Of a stretch of DNA of 64,000 nt, positions 33,100 through 41,479 are shown one piece after another. The position numbers and the translations under genes were made by a program. Where the stretch lies: assembly GCA_026129865.1 (NCBI GenBank), contig JAHCHG010000003.1, positions 1 to 64,000 on the forward strand. Direction: 5' to 3'. The stretch's first letter is position 1. Every line of letters starts with the position of its first letter. Origin of the DNA: Pyrinomonadaceae bacterium. GTDB taxonomy: Bacteria > Acidobacteriota > Blastocatellia > Pyrinomonadales > Pyrinomonadaceae. Under the pieces are notes generated by a model. The model had not been told where the DNA came from. It saw nothing but the letters and a program-made list of their open reading frames with translations, and searched no databases.

Positions 33100-33606
33100 A
33101 ACGGGCAGAAACGTGCGCGCCAGCAAGCGTGCAGCAAGTCGAGGGCAGAAACGCGCGCGCCAGCAAGCGTGCCGATCGCCCGCCGTCAGCGGTGTCCCAC
33201 AACGCGCGCCGGTTGGCACGCTCCCTAGCGGTCGCGTTTCTGCTTTGTAGGGCAGAAACGCGCGCGCCAGCAAGCGTGCAGGTAGTTCGCCGTCAGCCGA
33301 GTTTGGGAATGCGGTGGGGTGGCACGCTCCCTAGCGGTCGCGTTTCTGCCCTAAATCAGGCAGAAACGCGCGCGCAAGCAAGCGTGCCGATCGCCCGCCG
33401 TCAGCGGTGTCCGAGAATGCGCGCCTGTTGGCACGCTCCCTAGCGGTCGCGTTTCTGCCCTATATCAGGCAGAAACGCGCGCGCCAGCAAGCGTGCCGAT
33501 CGCCCGCCGTCAGCGGTGTCCGAGAACACGCGCCTGTTGGCACGCTCCCTAGCGGTCGCGTTTCTGCCCTCTTGCGCACGCTCCCTGGCGGTCGCATTTC
33601 TGCCTT
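33100..33606. repeat. R1 repeat cluster e
   Basis: Five left arms (about 33101, 33142, 33250, 33359 and 33468) and six right arms (about 33214, 33320, 33429, 33539, plus a short-spaced extra at 33576). Apical parts show GCCCGCCGTCAGCGGTGTCC, a variant of the sequence in cluster b. The cluster lies between HU and the YpfJ-like gene, ending 55 bp before the latter's start. Confidence 0.9.
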
Positions 33607-33659
33607 TTTGCCCGAGAGTGATACCATTTACAAAATTAAATTTGGGAGAATGATCATTT

Positions 33660-34439
33660 ATGCGTTGGAGAAACCAGCGGCAGAGCACAAACGTCGAAGA
33701 CCGGCGCGGCATGGGCGGAAAGTCGATCGCAATCGGCGGCGGAAGCCTCGGGACACTTCTTTTAATACTCGTCATATATCTCTGCGGCGGCGGCGATCTG
33801 ACGCAGTTTTTGAACCAATTGCCCGCGCAGCAGCAGGAAGCGCCGCGGCAAACTCAACCGGGAGCCGATGCGCCGCAAAATGACGAACAGGCACAGTTTG
33901 CCCGAGCGGTTCTCGGCAGCACGGAAGACGTCTGGAATCAGATACTTCCCGAACAGGCACGGATGAATTACCGCGCTCCGACGCTCGTTTTATTTACCGA
34001 TCAGGTTAGATCGGCATGCGGCGTTGCCGGCTCTTCGACCGGACCGTTTTATTGTCCCGGCGATCAAAAACTCTATCTCGATTTCGGTTTCTTCCGCGAG
34101 CTGAAGACCGAATTCAAAGCGCCGGGCGATTTCGCCGAAGCGTATGTCATTGCGCATGAGGTCGGGCACCATATCCAAAATCTTCTGGGTACGATGAGCA
34201 AGGTTCATCAGGCTGGAAATTCAAACGCATTGTCCGTCCGGCTCGAGCTTCAAGCCGATTGTTACGCGGGCGTCTGGGCACATTATGCCGACCGGAAAGG
34301 TCTGGTCGAAGCCGGCGATGCCGAAGAAGCTCTGCGCGCCGCCTCAGCGGTCGGCGACGACGCAATTCAAAAAAGGACCCGCGGCTATACCGCGCCGGAA
34401 TCGTTTACCCACGGCAGTTCAAAAGAACGAATGAACTGA
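33660..34439 (+). CDS. neutral zinc metallopeptidase, YpfJ family, ending at an in-frame TGA
   Basis: 259 aa. N-terminus MRWRNQRQSTNVEDRRG, one membrane helix (about 23-42), a Gln/Pro-rich linker, then the peptidase domain with HEVGHHIQN (His166, Glu167, His170) and a downstream ELQADCYAGVWAH. Family members normally continue past THGSS..R...W to a conserved QCDTF end. Here the frame stops at TGA (34437-34439), but the next 18 codons in the same frame read FARGFKSGDMRQCDTFGR, then TAG (34494-34496). The TGA falls exactly where the family has Trp. Either a nonsense mutation, a base error (TGG to TGA), or readthrough. Confidence 0.88.
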   Translation: MRWRNQRQSTNVEDRRGMGGKSIAIGGGSLGTLLLILVIYLCGGGDLTQFLNQLPAQQQEAPRQTQPGADAPQNDEQAQFARAVLGSTEDVWNQILPEQARMNYRAPTLVLFTDQVRSACGVAGSSTGPFYCPGDQKLYLDFGFFRELKTEFKAPGDFAEAYVIAHEVGHHIQNLLGTMSKVHQAGNSNALSVRLELQADCYAGVWAHYADRKGLVEAGDAEEALRAASAVGDDAIQKRTRGYTAPESFTHGSSKERMN

Positions 34440-34496
34440 TTCGCCCGGGGATTTAAATCGGGCGACATGCGGCAGTGCGATACATTTGGTCGTTAG
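34437..34496 (+). other. in-frame continuation of the YpfJ-like gene beyond TGA
   Basis: TGA at 34437-34439 is followed without frame change by codons for FARGFKSGDMRQCDTFGR and a TAG at 34494-34496. This is the expected conserved C-terminus of the family, including the Cys in QCDTF. Confidence 0.8.
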
Positions 34497-34530
34497 AATT
34501 TGGTTTTTGGGAGAAAACGCGTGATCTACA

Positions 34531-34651
34531 AACTCCCCTCCTGAGATCAGGAGGGGTGCCCGAAGGGCGGGGTGGTTGAAAATCTCTGCCGTATAGGATT
34601 TCGCGGGAAGATCAAACCACCCCCAGCCCCTCCTTATCCAAGGAGGGGAGC
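34531..34651. repeat. R2 multi-hairpin repeat, upstream of the DUF559 gene
   Basis: About 121 bp. Structure in order: CTCCCCTCCT/AGGAGGGG hairpin, GCCCgaaGGGC hairpin, a long stem GGGGTGGTT with AACCACCCC over about 38 nt of variable apical sequence, then CCCCTCCTT/AAGGAGGGG hairpin. Both ends therefore carry the same CCCCTCCT palindrome. Bases 34652-34802 are otherwise unremarkable. Confidence 0.92.
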
Positions 34652-34802
34652 CTAGTATTTGAAATCGTAGACTTTAAAATTGAAGATAGTTGTCCGACCA
34701 ACGTCACAACTTAAAAGAAGATTTTTATAAAATAGGCTTTGATTGGCATCACGGATTTGGTAAACCAAGCTCACACTTGAAATTTTTGATCGGAGGAATG
34801 AT

Positions 34803-35213
34803 ATGCGATCGAACAACTCTCAACAAATTCACAACCGAAAGCGGCTGAAAACCTTCAGAAAAGCACTTCGAAACAATCTGACACCCGCCGAAGCCGGATT
34901 TTGGAACCTGGTAAAGAATAAAAAGTTGGACGGGCGAAAGTTCAGAAGACAGCACAGCGTCGGAAATTATATTTTGGATTTTTACTGCCCGGCTGAAAGA
35001 ATCGCCATCGAACTCGACGGCGAAGGACATTATCAGGATGATAAACGCGTGTATGATTTCGCAAGACGCAAGTATTTGGAGAGTTTGGAAATTCGCGTGT
35101 TGAGATTCCAGAATCGGCTGGTGTTTGAAGATCCTGAATGGGTGCTCGGTGTTATTCGGCTAAATTTCGGATGGCGTGCGACGCAGAATGCTGATTTTAC
35201 GGACAAGGAATAA
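34803..35213 (+). CDS. DUF559 endonuclease-domain protein (VSR-like fold)
   Basis: 136 aa. The domain is clear: LRNNLTPAEAGFWNLVKNKKLDG, FRRQHSVGNYILDFYCPAERIAIELDGEGHY and the tail VLRFQNRLVFEDPEWVL. The Asp of ILDFYC and the Glu-x-Asp of IELDG are the PD-(D/E)xK-like catalytic residues of this Vsr-related fold. The cellular role of DUF559 proteins is unknown. The gene is bracketed by R2 repeats, one copy 152 bp upstream and a tandem array starting 37 bp downstream, which suggests association with the repeat. Confidence 0.9.
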   Translation: MRSNNSQQIHNRKRLKTFRKALRNNLTPAEAGFWNLVKNKKLDGRKFRRQHSVGNYILDFYCPAERIAIELDGEGHYQDDKRVYDFARRKYLESLEIRVLRFQNRLVFEDPEWVLGVIRLNFGWRATQNADFTDKE

Positions 35214-35249
35214 TCTTTTAACTCCTCTATGAAAAATCGGATATTCCAA

Positions 35250-35586
35250 AACTCCCCTCCTGAGATCAGGAGGGGTGCCCGAAGGGCGGGGTGGTTGAAA
35301 ATCTCCGCCTTATCAGATTTCACACGAGGATCAAACCACCCCCAACCCCTCCTTATCCAACGAGGGGAGCTGGAGAGGTCGAATGATTACGTGATAAAAA
35401 AACTCCCCTCCTAAGATTAGGAGGGGTGCCCAAAGGGCGGGGTGGTTGAACACGTTCGCAAAATTTAATGTCCGCCGGATAATCGAACCACCCCCAGCCC
35501 CTCCTTATCCAAGGAGGGGAGCCGGAGAGTTTGAATGCGTACGTGATAAAAGATTCCCCTCCTAAAATCAGGAGGGGAGCCGGAGA
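35250..35586. repeat. R2 tandem array, 151-bp period
   Basis: Two full R2 copies (35250-35370 and 35401-35522) and a collapsed copy (35552-35586) in which the left hairpin joins straight to the right end GGGGAGCCGGAGA. Start-to-start distance is 151 bp both times, and the linkers are also repeated (GAATG..TACGTGATAAAA). The first copy has one base change in its right stem (AACGAGGGG). Confidence 0.93.
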
Positions 35587-35590
35587 TTTA

Positions 35591-36124
35591 TTAACCCGGC
35601 TGGAACGGTTTTCCGTACAGCTCCTGATATATCCAGCCGAGAATTCTCGCTTCGGCGGTGCAAAGCGCTTCGACCCAGCAGCTTGTTAGATAAAGACGGC
35701 GTTCGGTGGTTGTACCGATCTTTTCCGACTCCGAAACATGCGACTTTCCCTGCGGCGTTTCAAGCTGATAACTATCTGTAATCTGTTGATTTGTTTCTTT
35801 TGCCTCGCCGAGTGCCTGGACGACGTCCGTCAGCCAGGACTGCAGCGCTACTTCCGTTTTATTTTCGGCAAGCGCCTGAAAAATACCGATGGCAAATCTT
35901 GCTTCTGCATTTTCAAACGGGTACGGAGGATTTCCGTGAAGTTCGTCGTCGATCTGTTTCCATTGAAACAATTCTTCGACGTTCGGATTCCGCACTATCG
36001 CGACCTTTTGATCGTAATTTAAGAACCACTCGACCAGATCGGCAAGTGAATTTGCGTTGACGTCGCCGTCCGGCGTTTTCTCTAGCTTTGGCGGATAAAT
36101 TTGTTGTGTTTTTGGATCAGACAT
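35591..36124 (-). CDS. hypothetical cytoplasmic protein
   Basis: 177 aa, no signal peptide or membrane segment; Trp- and acid-rich. Readable landmarks are NSLADLVEWFLNYDQKVAIV, PYPFENAEARFAIGIFQAL and a C-terminal RRLYLTSCWVEALCTAEARILG. I do not recognise a family. It begins 40 bp downstream of the asparaginase gene on the same strand and is probably co-transcribed with it. Confidence 0.7.
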   Translation of the reverse strand: MSDPKTQQIYPPKLEKTPDGDVNANSLADLVEWFLNYDQKVAIVRNPNVEELFQWKQIDDELHGNPPYPFENAEARFAIGIFQALAENKTEVALQSWLTDVVQALGEAKETNQQITDSYQLETPQGKSHVSESEKIGTTTERRLYLTSCWVEALCTAEARILGWIYQELYGKPFQPG

Positions 36125-36164
36125 AATGAATTTATAAGATTATCACGCCGAATTTCGATTTTCC

Positions 36165-37190
36165 TTAAGCGATTTTGAAAAGTTTCGAATTTGGAACAAC
36201 TTTTCCGACAATATCGCCGCGGCGGCTTTTTATCTCCATCGGCGAATACCGGGTCAGATCGTCCGGCTGCAAAACACCCAGACGACGCAGCAGTTCGATC
36301 GCAACTACCGGTCGGGCGCGTTTGTCGTCGCCGTCTTCGATCTTAAATGCGATGCCGAGCCCGGTTTTCCAGCGCTCTGACGGCAAAACTCCGGCAACAT
36401 AAACGCCGTCCGCGCCCACTTTTGAAATGACACGCCCGCTGCCTGCTTTGATTATTTCGGTATCAAGACGCTCGGTTCCGCCGATATATTCGGGATAATT
36501 TAGCATTGCGGAAACCACGCGGCGGCACGCGTCGCGAATCTTTTGATCAGTGTCCGGCGGGGGATTTACGAGATTCGCAAACGACCGTGCCATTGCAGAA
36601 ACCGGAACGGCAAAATTCGGCGCGGCGCAGCCGTCGACGGCGATCGCAATTTTTTCTTCAGGAGTTTCGGTAAATTCGGAAACACATCGCAGAATTGCCC
36701 GCTGGATGGGATTGTCATTATGTTCATAGGTCTCAATATCCGCGCCGGTATGTCTTGCAAAAGCGAGCATCGCGGCATGTTTTCCCGAACAATTGTTATG
36801 CAGCTGAGAGGGCTTTTCTCCGGCACGGATCATTTCGTCGGCAGTTTCATCGTGAAACGGAAGGTGCGCACCGCAGCGGAGATCGGATTCCGACAAACCG
36901 ATCTTTTCGAGCATTCCGCGCGCGGTTTCCGTGTGAAATTTTTCGCCGGAATGGGAAGCGCATGCAAGCGCAATCTCCTTTTCGTTGAAATTATATCTAT
37001 CTGCGCCGCCGCTCGTGATAAACGGGATCGCCTGAAATGCCTTTGCGGATGAGCGAAAAAAAGTTACGGTTTCCGGATCTCCGATCGACAAAACGACGGA
37101 ACCGTCACCTTCCAGCACGATCAAATGTCCGCGGTGAAGCGACTCAAGCGTATCGCCGCGGAAAACTCTTGCAAGGATCTCAGAATTCAT
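36165..37190 (-). CDS. asparaginase, type II-like (Asparaginase_II family, PF06089)
   Basis: 341 aa, family length. Begins LARVFRGDTLESLHRGHLIVL; contains FFRSSAKAFQAIP, ACASHSGEKFH, LHNNCSGKHAAMLA and AVDGCAAPNFAVP, the family's Ser-X-X-Lys, Ser/Thr and Cys blocks. This family is the Rhizobium ReAII-like asparaginase, unrelated to the classic EcAII fold. It hydrolyses L-asparagine to aspartate and ammonia. Cytoplasmic, no signal peptide. An R1 cluster lies upstream. Confidence 0.9.
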   Translation of the reverse strand: MNSEILARVFRGDTLESLHRGHLIVLEGDGSVVLSIGDPETVTFFRSSAKAFQAIPFITSGGADRYNFNEKEIALACASHSGEKFHTETARGMLEKIGLSESDLRCGAHLPFHDETADEMIRAGEKPSQLHNNCSGKHAAMLAFARHTGADIETYEHNDNPIQRAILRCVSEFTETPEEKIAIAVDGCAAPNFAVPVSAMARSFANLVNPPPDTDQKIRDACRRVVSAMLNYPEYIGGTERLDTEIIKAGSGRVISKVGADGVYVAGVLPSERWKTGLGIAFKIEDGDDKRARPVVAIELLRRLGVLQPDDLTRYSPMEIKSRRGDIVGKVVPNSKLFKIA

Positions 37191-37224
37191 ATGATTTTTA
37201 TTCGACTATTCGCGAATCGAGTGA

Positions 37225-37776
37225 ACTAATCCTTAAAGGCTGAAACGCGACCGCGAGGGAGCGTGCTTCCACTACGCATTCGCAAACTCGGATGACGGCG
37301 AACTGGTGGCACGCTTGCTAGCGCGCGCGTTTCAGCCCTCATTTCAAAGGCAGAAATGCGACCGCTAGGGAGCGTTCCAACCTGTGCGCATCCTCGGACA
37401 CGGCTGACGGCAGGCGATCAGCACGCTTGCTTGCGCGCGCGTTTCTGCCCTACAAAGCAGAAACGCGACCGCTAGGGAGCGTGCCAACTCGCGCGCATCC
37501 TCGGACTCCGCTGACGGCGAGCTGTCTGCACGCTTGCTGGCGCGCGCGTTTCTGCGTGATATACGGCAGAAACGCGACCGCTAGGGAGCGTGCCAACCCG
37601 TGCGCATTGTCGGACACGGCTGACGGCGAACTGTCTGCACGCTTGCTGGCGCGCGCGTTTCTGCCCTCATCGCAAAGGCAGAAACGCGACCGCTAGGGAG
37701 CGTGCCAACCTGTGCGCATTGTCGGACACGGCTGACGGCGAGCTGTCTGCACGCTTGCTGGCGCGCGCGTTTCTGT
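37225..37776. repeat. R1 repeat cluster f, reverse orientation
   Basis: Five modules in the order right-arm complement (GGCAGAAACGCGACCGCTAG...), apical complement (...GACACGGCTGACGGCGAACTG...), left-arm complement (GCACGCTTGCTGGCGCGCGC...). Module starts near 37230, 37349, 37455, 37565 and 37677, so about 105-120 bp apart. Orientation is opposite to clusters b-e. Confidence 0.9.
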
Positions 37777-37790
37777 CGTCGAGTTGCGCG

Positions 37791-39497
37791 TTAGCTGTTC
37801 GCCGACAGCATTTCCCGGGCATGTGTCCGCGCGGAATCGCTGATCGTTTCGCCGGCTAGCATTCGGGCGATCTCTTCGACCTTTTCGGCGTCGTCCAATT
37901 TTCGCACGGCGACGATGGTTTTCTTGCCCGAAAAGCGCTTTTCAACGACAAAATGCTGGTCTGCGAGCGACGCAACCTGCGGCTGGTGCGTTACGCAAAG
38001 AACCTGCTGCGTTTTGGCGAGTTCTTTTAATTTCAAACCGACCGATTCAGCCACGCGCCCGCCGATGCCTGCGTCGACTTCGTCAAAAACCATCGCTTTT
38101 TCGCGCTCGACAAGCTTGGCGGCGGTCTTTAAAACCAGCATCAACCGCGATGCTTCGCCGCCCGACGCGACCTTTGCGATCGGCTTTGGCGATTCGCCGA
38201 TATTCGCAGAAAAATAAAATTCCACGCGGTCAAAACCGTTGGCTGAAAGATCGTTCAGATCGTCAGATCCCATGAGCTGTTCATCGGAAGGCGAATCTAT
38301 ACGAACCTCAAACCGCGCCTTTTCGAGCGCGACCGTCTTCAGATTCGCTTCAACATCCTTTTCAAACTTTTTCGCCGTCTTCCGGCGCTTTTCGCTCAAA
38401 AGCCGCGCTTTTTCGACGTATTCGGCGCGAACTTTTAAAAGCTTTGTCCGCAGTTCCTTTTCGCGCAGATCGGCGGTTTCGATATTTTTCAAACGCTCGT
38501 CCGATTCTTGAAAATGCTCTAATGCGGATTCGATCGTTCCGCCGTATTTACGTTTGATCCGAGCGATCTCAGCGAGACGATTTTCGATCTCTTCGAGACG
38601 TTCGGGCGAATATTCCAGCCCGGAACTGAAACTTCGGAGCGAAAACGCAAGGTCTTCCAAAACCGCCTGAGCCGTGTTTAAATTTTCAAGATATTCGCCA
38701 AATGTCGATTCATATTGGGCGAGCTCGGTAATTCTTCTGATCGCCTTTTCAAGCGTTGAAACCGCCGCTTTTTCATCTTCATATAAAAAAGCATAGGCTT
38801 CGTCGCTCAGCGTCGACAGCTTTTCGACATTGTTCAGCCGTCGTTTTTCTTCTTCGAGCGCGTCGTCTTCGCCGGTCTCGAGTTTAGCCTTACCGATCTC
38901 GTCTACCTGAAACTGCAGAATATCGATCAACTGGAGCTTTTGCGCTTCATCGGATCTCAGATCTCGGATTTCCTTGTCTATCAGCGATAACTCACGAAAT
39001 TTTTCCCGGACATCCGATAAAAGCGGCTCGGTTTCGGCAAACTCATCGAGCATCGCAAGATGCGAAGCCGGATCGAACAGCGCGGTTTGGTCGCCCTGAC
39101 CATGAATATCCACGAGAAATTGACCGATCTTTTTCAGGAACGACTGCGTTACCATTTGATCGTTGACGAAAATCCGGTTGCGCCCGCTTGCGGAAAGTTC
39201 ACGCCGGACGATCAGTTCGACCTCTCCGGAATTCTCGAGTTCGACGCCGCTCTCAAAAAATTCCTTAAGCAATTCCGGATTTGTCCGAACGCTGAAAAGC
39301 CCTTCGATCCGCGCGCTTTCTTCGCCCTCTTTGATCAGTTCCGAATACACGCGATCGCCGGTCAAAGCCCCCAGACTGTCGACGATTATAGATTTCCCCG
39401 AACCGGTTTCGCCTGTTAAAAGATTCAATCCACGGGCAAATTCGAGCTGAAGTTCATCGATCAATGCAATGTTTTTGATCTTGAGAAATGTAAGCAT
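37791..39497 (-). CDS. recN: DNA repair protein RecN
   Basis: 568 aa from ATG 39497 (MLTFLKIKNIALIDELQLEF), which has GGAAG 7 nt upstream; an ATG 12 bp earlier is less likely. SMC-like ATPase: Walker A GETGSGKS at 29-36, a long coiled coil in the middle (residues about 150-380), signature region VASGGEASRLMLVLKT and Walker B VFDEVDAGIGG, followed by VLCVTHQPQVAS. It acts at double-strand breaks with RecA. Soluble. The stop codon is close to R1 cluster f. Confidence 0.95.
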   Translation of the reverse strand: MLTFLKIKNIALIDELQLEFARGLNLLTGETGSGKSIIVDSLGALTGDRVYSELIKEGEESARIEGLFSVRTNPELLKEFFESGVELENSGEVELIVRRELSASGRNRIFVNDQMVTQSFLKKIGQFLVDIHGQGDQTALFDPASHLAMLDEFAETEPLLSDVREKFRELSLIDKEIRDLRSDEAQKLQLIDILQFQVDEIGKAKLETGEDDALEEEKRRLNNVEKLSTLSDEAYAFLYEDEKAAVSTLEKAIRRITELAQYESTFGEYLENLNTAQAVLEDLAFSLRSFSSGLEYSPERLEEIENRLAEIARIKRKYGGTIESALEHFQESDERLKNIETADLREKELRTKLLKVRAEYVEKARLLSEKRRKTAKKFEKDVEANLKTVALEKARFEVRIDSPSDEQLMGSDDLNDLSANGFDRVEFYFSANIGESPKPIAKVASGGEASRLMLVLKTAAKLVEREKAMVFDEVDAGIGGRVAESVGLKLKELAKTQQVLCVTHQPQVASLADQHFVVEKRFSGKKTIVAVRKLDDAEKVEEIARMLAGETISDSARTHAREMLSANS

Positions 39498-39639
39498 TTG
39501 AACTTCCAATTTTCAGGTCTCAGACCGAAATTGTAAAGCGATTGGTCGAGGAATTTGAAAAGCGGGAACGATAAAACGAAATTGTTGGACGCGCACGTGT
39601 GACTTTAATTCCCTTCGGACAATTCAATAGTCAAATCTT

Positions 39640-39975
39640 CAACGCGCTGGCGTGTCAATCCTGTGCGGGTTGTCGGACTCCTCTGACGGCAAACTATCTG
39701 CAAGCTTGCTAGCGCGCGCTTCAAAGGCAGAAACGCGACCGCAAGGGAGCGTGCTACCACTTCGCTATCGCAGACTCTCGCCGCGGCGAACTTTTTGCAT
39801 TCTAGCTAGCGCCCGCGTTTCAGCCCTCGATTTCAAAGGCAGAAACGCGACCGCAAGGGAGCGTGCTACCACTTCGCATTCGCAGACTCTCGCCGCGGCG
39901 AACTTCTTGAATCTAGCTAGCGCGCGCGTTTCAGCCCTCGACTTGTTGCACGTTTGCGTACACGCGCGTTTCAAC
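39640..39975. repeat. R1 repeat cluster g, degenerate, reverse orientation
   Basis: Two clear modules (39727-39826 and 39838-39935) with right-arm complement CAGAAACGCGACCGCAAGGG, apical CAGACTCTCGCCGCGGCGAAC and left-arm complement CTAGCTAGCGC.CGCGTTTCAGCC, plus flanking fragments. More diverged than clusters b-f. Bases 39976-40087 hold no other feature. Confidence 0.8.
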
Positions 39976-40087
39976 CTTCCATATTTTACGAGAATCGACC
40001 CCATCAGACCGATGTCGGCAGTTAGGTTCCTTGCCGATAAACCGCGTACCGAGGACCAAATAACATCGCTCACATTTGGGGAATTCT

Positions 40088-41434
40088 TCACTTTAGTGAC
40101 TTTGAAAATTTCCCGTTTGCGAATACTGAATCGGGTTTATTTTTCGTCGGAAACGCAGGGTCGGTCCAATCGATCTTGCGCGATTTTTTGTAGAAGTGAA
40201 GTTCATTACGCGATCCGAGATTTAGTTCGCCGTCTTTTTCGATTACGTAATAATTCGCGGCGTCAAATTCTTCAAAGCCGCCATAATTGGAAAGATCGCC
40301 GATCTCGCGGATGAAAGTAGATTCGATCGCGCCGGTGCGCCGCCGTTCGAAATTGATCCCGATATCGGCTGTAAACGGCTGCGAAAATTTCAGCGGCGTT
40401 TCAATCCCGGTCGCGCCCTCGCCGTTTTCAGCGCGTGGTTTGTTCAAATTTATTATCGACGCGTTTTTTACCAGAACATTAAAAAGACGTCCGGACGAAT
40501 TCAGCGGAATATTTTCATATACGGCTTCATTTCCGTTTTTTTCCGTTCCGTCTGCAAGCGCGTTCAGCGCAGTTAAATAGGCGATGAAATTCATCCGCAC
40601 CAGATACATTTCGTCTTTTCCGTGCAGCCCGCCGGTTTCGATCAAAATCGTCGGAGTGCCCCATGCGCTGAAATTATCTCCGAATGCGACCGGATTATAA
40701 CTTTCGTCGTATCGCCCGATATTTCCCTTGATATATTCGTTCAGCGCCCCGATCATCAACCCGCAAAGGCGTTTGTTGCGCTCGTGCGCGCGGCTCGAAA
40801 GCCCGTCTTCGTTGCCCAAAACGACGAGGAAGGATATGGAAGCCTGCTTTTTCGTGTCGCCGACGCTTGTCCAGATATTTTGATTGTGAAGATTAAAACC
40901 GATCTCCGGCTGCCATTCGTCGCGGAGCTTTTTCAGGAGTCGTCCTTCGGGAGTTTCAAGCGCAACGGCATCGCGATTGATGTCGATCTGCTGCGCATTT
41001 CGCCGCGTGAAGATCTCGGCACCGTCAGGATTTAACATTGGAACGGCACGGATCGTTATTTTTTCTTCAATTCGTTTTACCCAATCTTTGTCTTTGTTTT
41101 TTTGCAGAAACGCCAGCATGTCGACAAGCGCGCTGGTCGCGGTCGGTTCATTTCCGTGCATTTGCGACCAAAGAAAGATCTTCATCGCGCCCGTGCCGAA
41201 TTCGACCTGATAGATCTCGCGATTTTCAAAGCTCCGCCCGACCTCTTCGACCTTTAGCCCGAGCTGTTTTAATCCTTCCAAATAACGCTTGACCTGTTCG
41301 TGTTTGACCTGCGAAGGCTGGATAGTAGAAATGCGGTTCTTATCCCAGACTTCAAAAAGCTCTTTCGGCGTTTGACCTAAAAGTGACATGGCAAAAAGAA
41401 GAAATGACAGCGGCAAAAACAATGCAAACTTCAT
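40088..41434 (-). CDS. M14-family zinc carboxypeptidase, secreted
   Basis: 448 aa. Signal peptide MKFALFLPLSFLLFAMSLLG. Metal ligands: His93 and Glu96 in SQMHGNEPTAT, with the third His in the FNLHNQNIWT region; INRDAV and LIETGG are further M14 marks. It removes C-terminal residues or acts on peptidoglycan peptides in the periplasm; the substrate is not predictable. A C-terminal 150 residues form an extra domain after the peptidase core. Gene 45 bp downstream of the Yip1/TPR gene, same strand. Confidence 0.9.
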   Translation of the reverse strand: MKFALFLPLSFLLFAMSLLGQTPKELFEVWDKNRISTIQPSQVKHEQVKRYLEGLKQLGLKVEEVGRSFENREIYQVEFGTGAMKIFLWSQMHGNEPTATSALVDMLAFLQKNKDKDWVKRIEEKITIRAVPMLNPDGAEIFTRRNAQQIDINRDAVALETPEGRLLKKLRDEWQPEIGFNLHNQNIWTSVGDTKKQASISFLVVLGNEDGLSSRAHERNKRLCGLMIGALNEYIKGNIGRYDESYNPVAFGDNFSAWGTPTILIETGGLHGKDEMYLVRMNFIAYLTALNALADGTEKNGNEAVYENIPLNSSGRLFNVLVKNASIINLNKPRAENGEGATGIETPLKFSQPFTADIGINFERRRTGAIESTFIREIGDLSNYGGFEEFDAANYYVIEKDGELNLGSRNELHFYKKSRKIDWTDPAFPTKNKPDSVFANGKFSKSLK

Positions 41435-41479
41435 AGTTTCAATAAAATAAAGCGAATTTCCGCGAAGTTCAAATCAATA

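Noticed and set aside
34437-34496. TGA recoded as Trp (alternative genetic code) or selenocysteine
   Set aside because: TGA ends other genes in the window normally, TGG is used for Trp throughout, the family has Trp and not Cys here, and no SECIS-like structure is evident.
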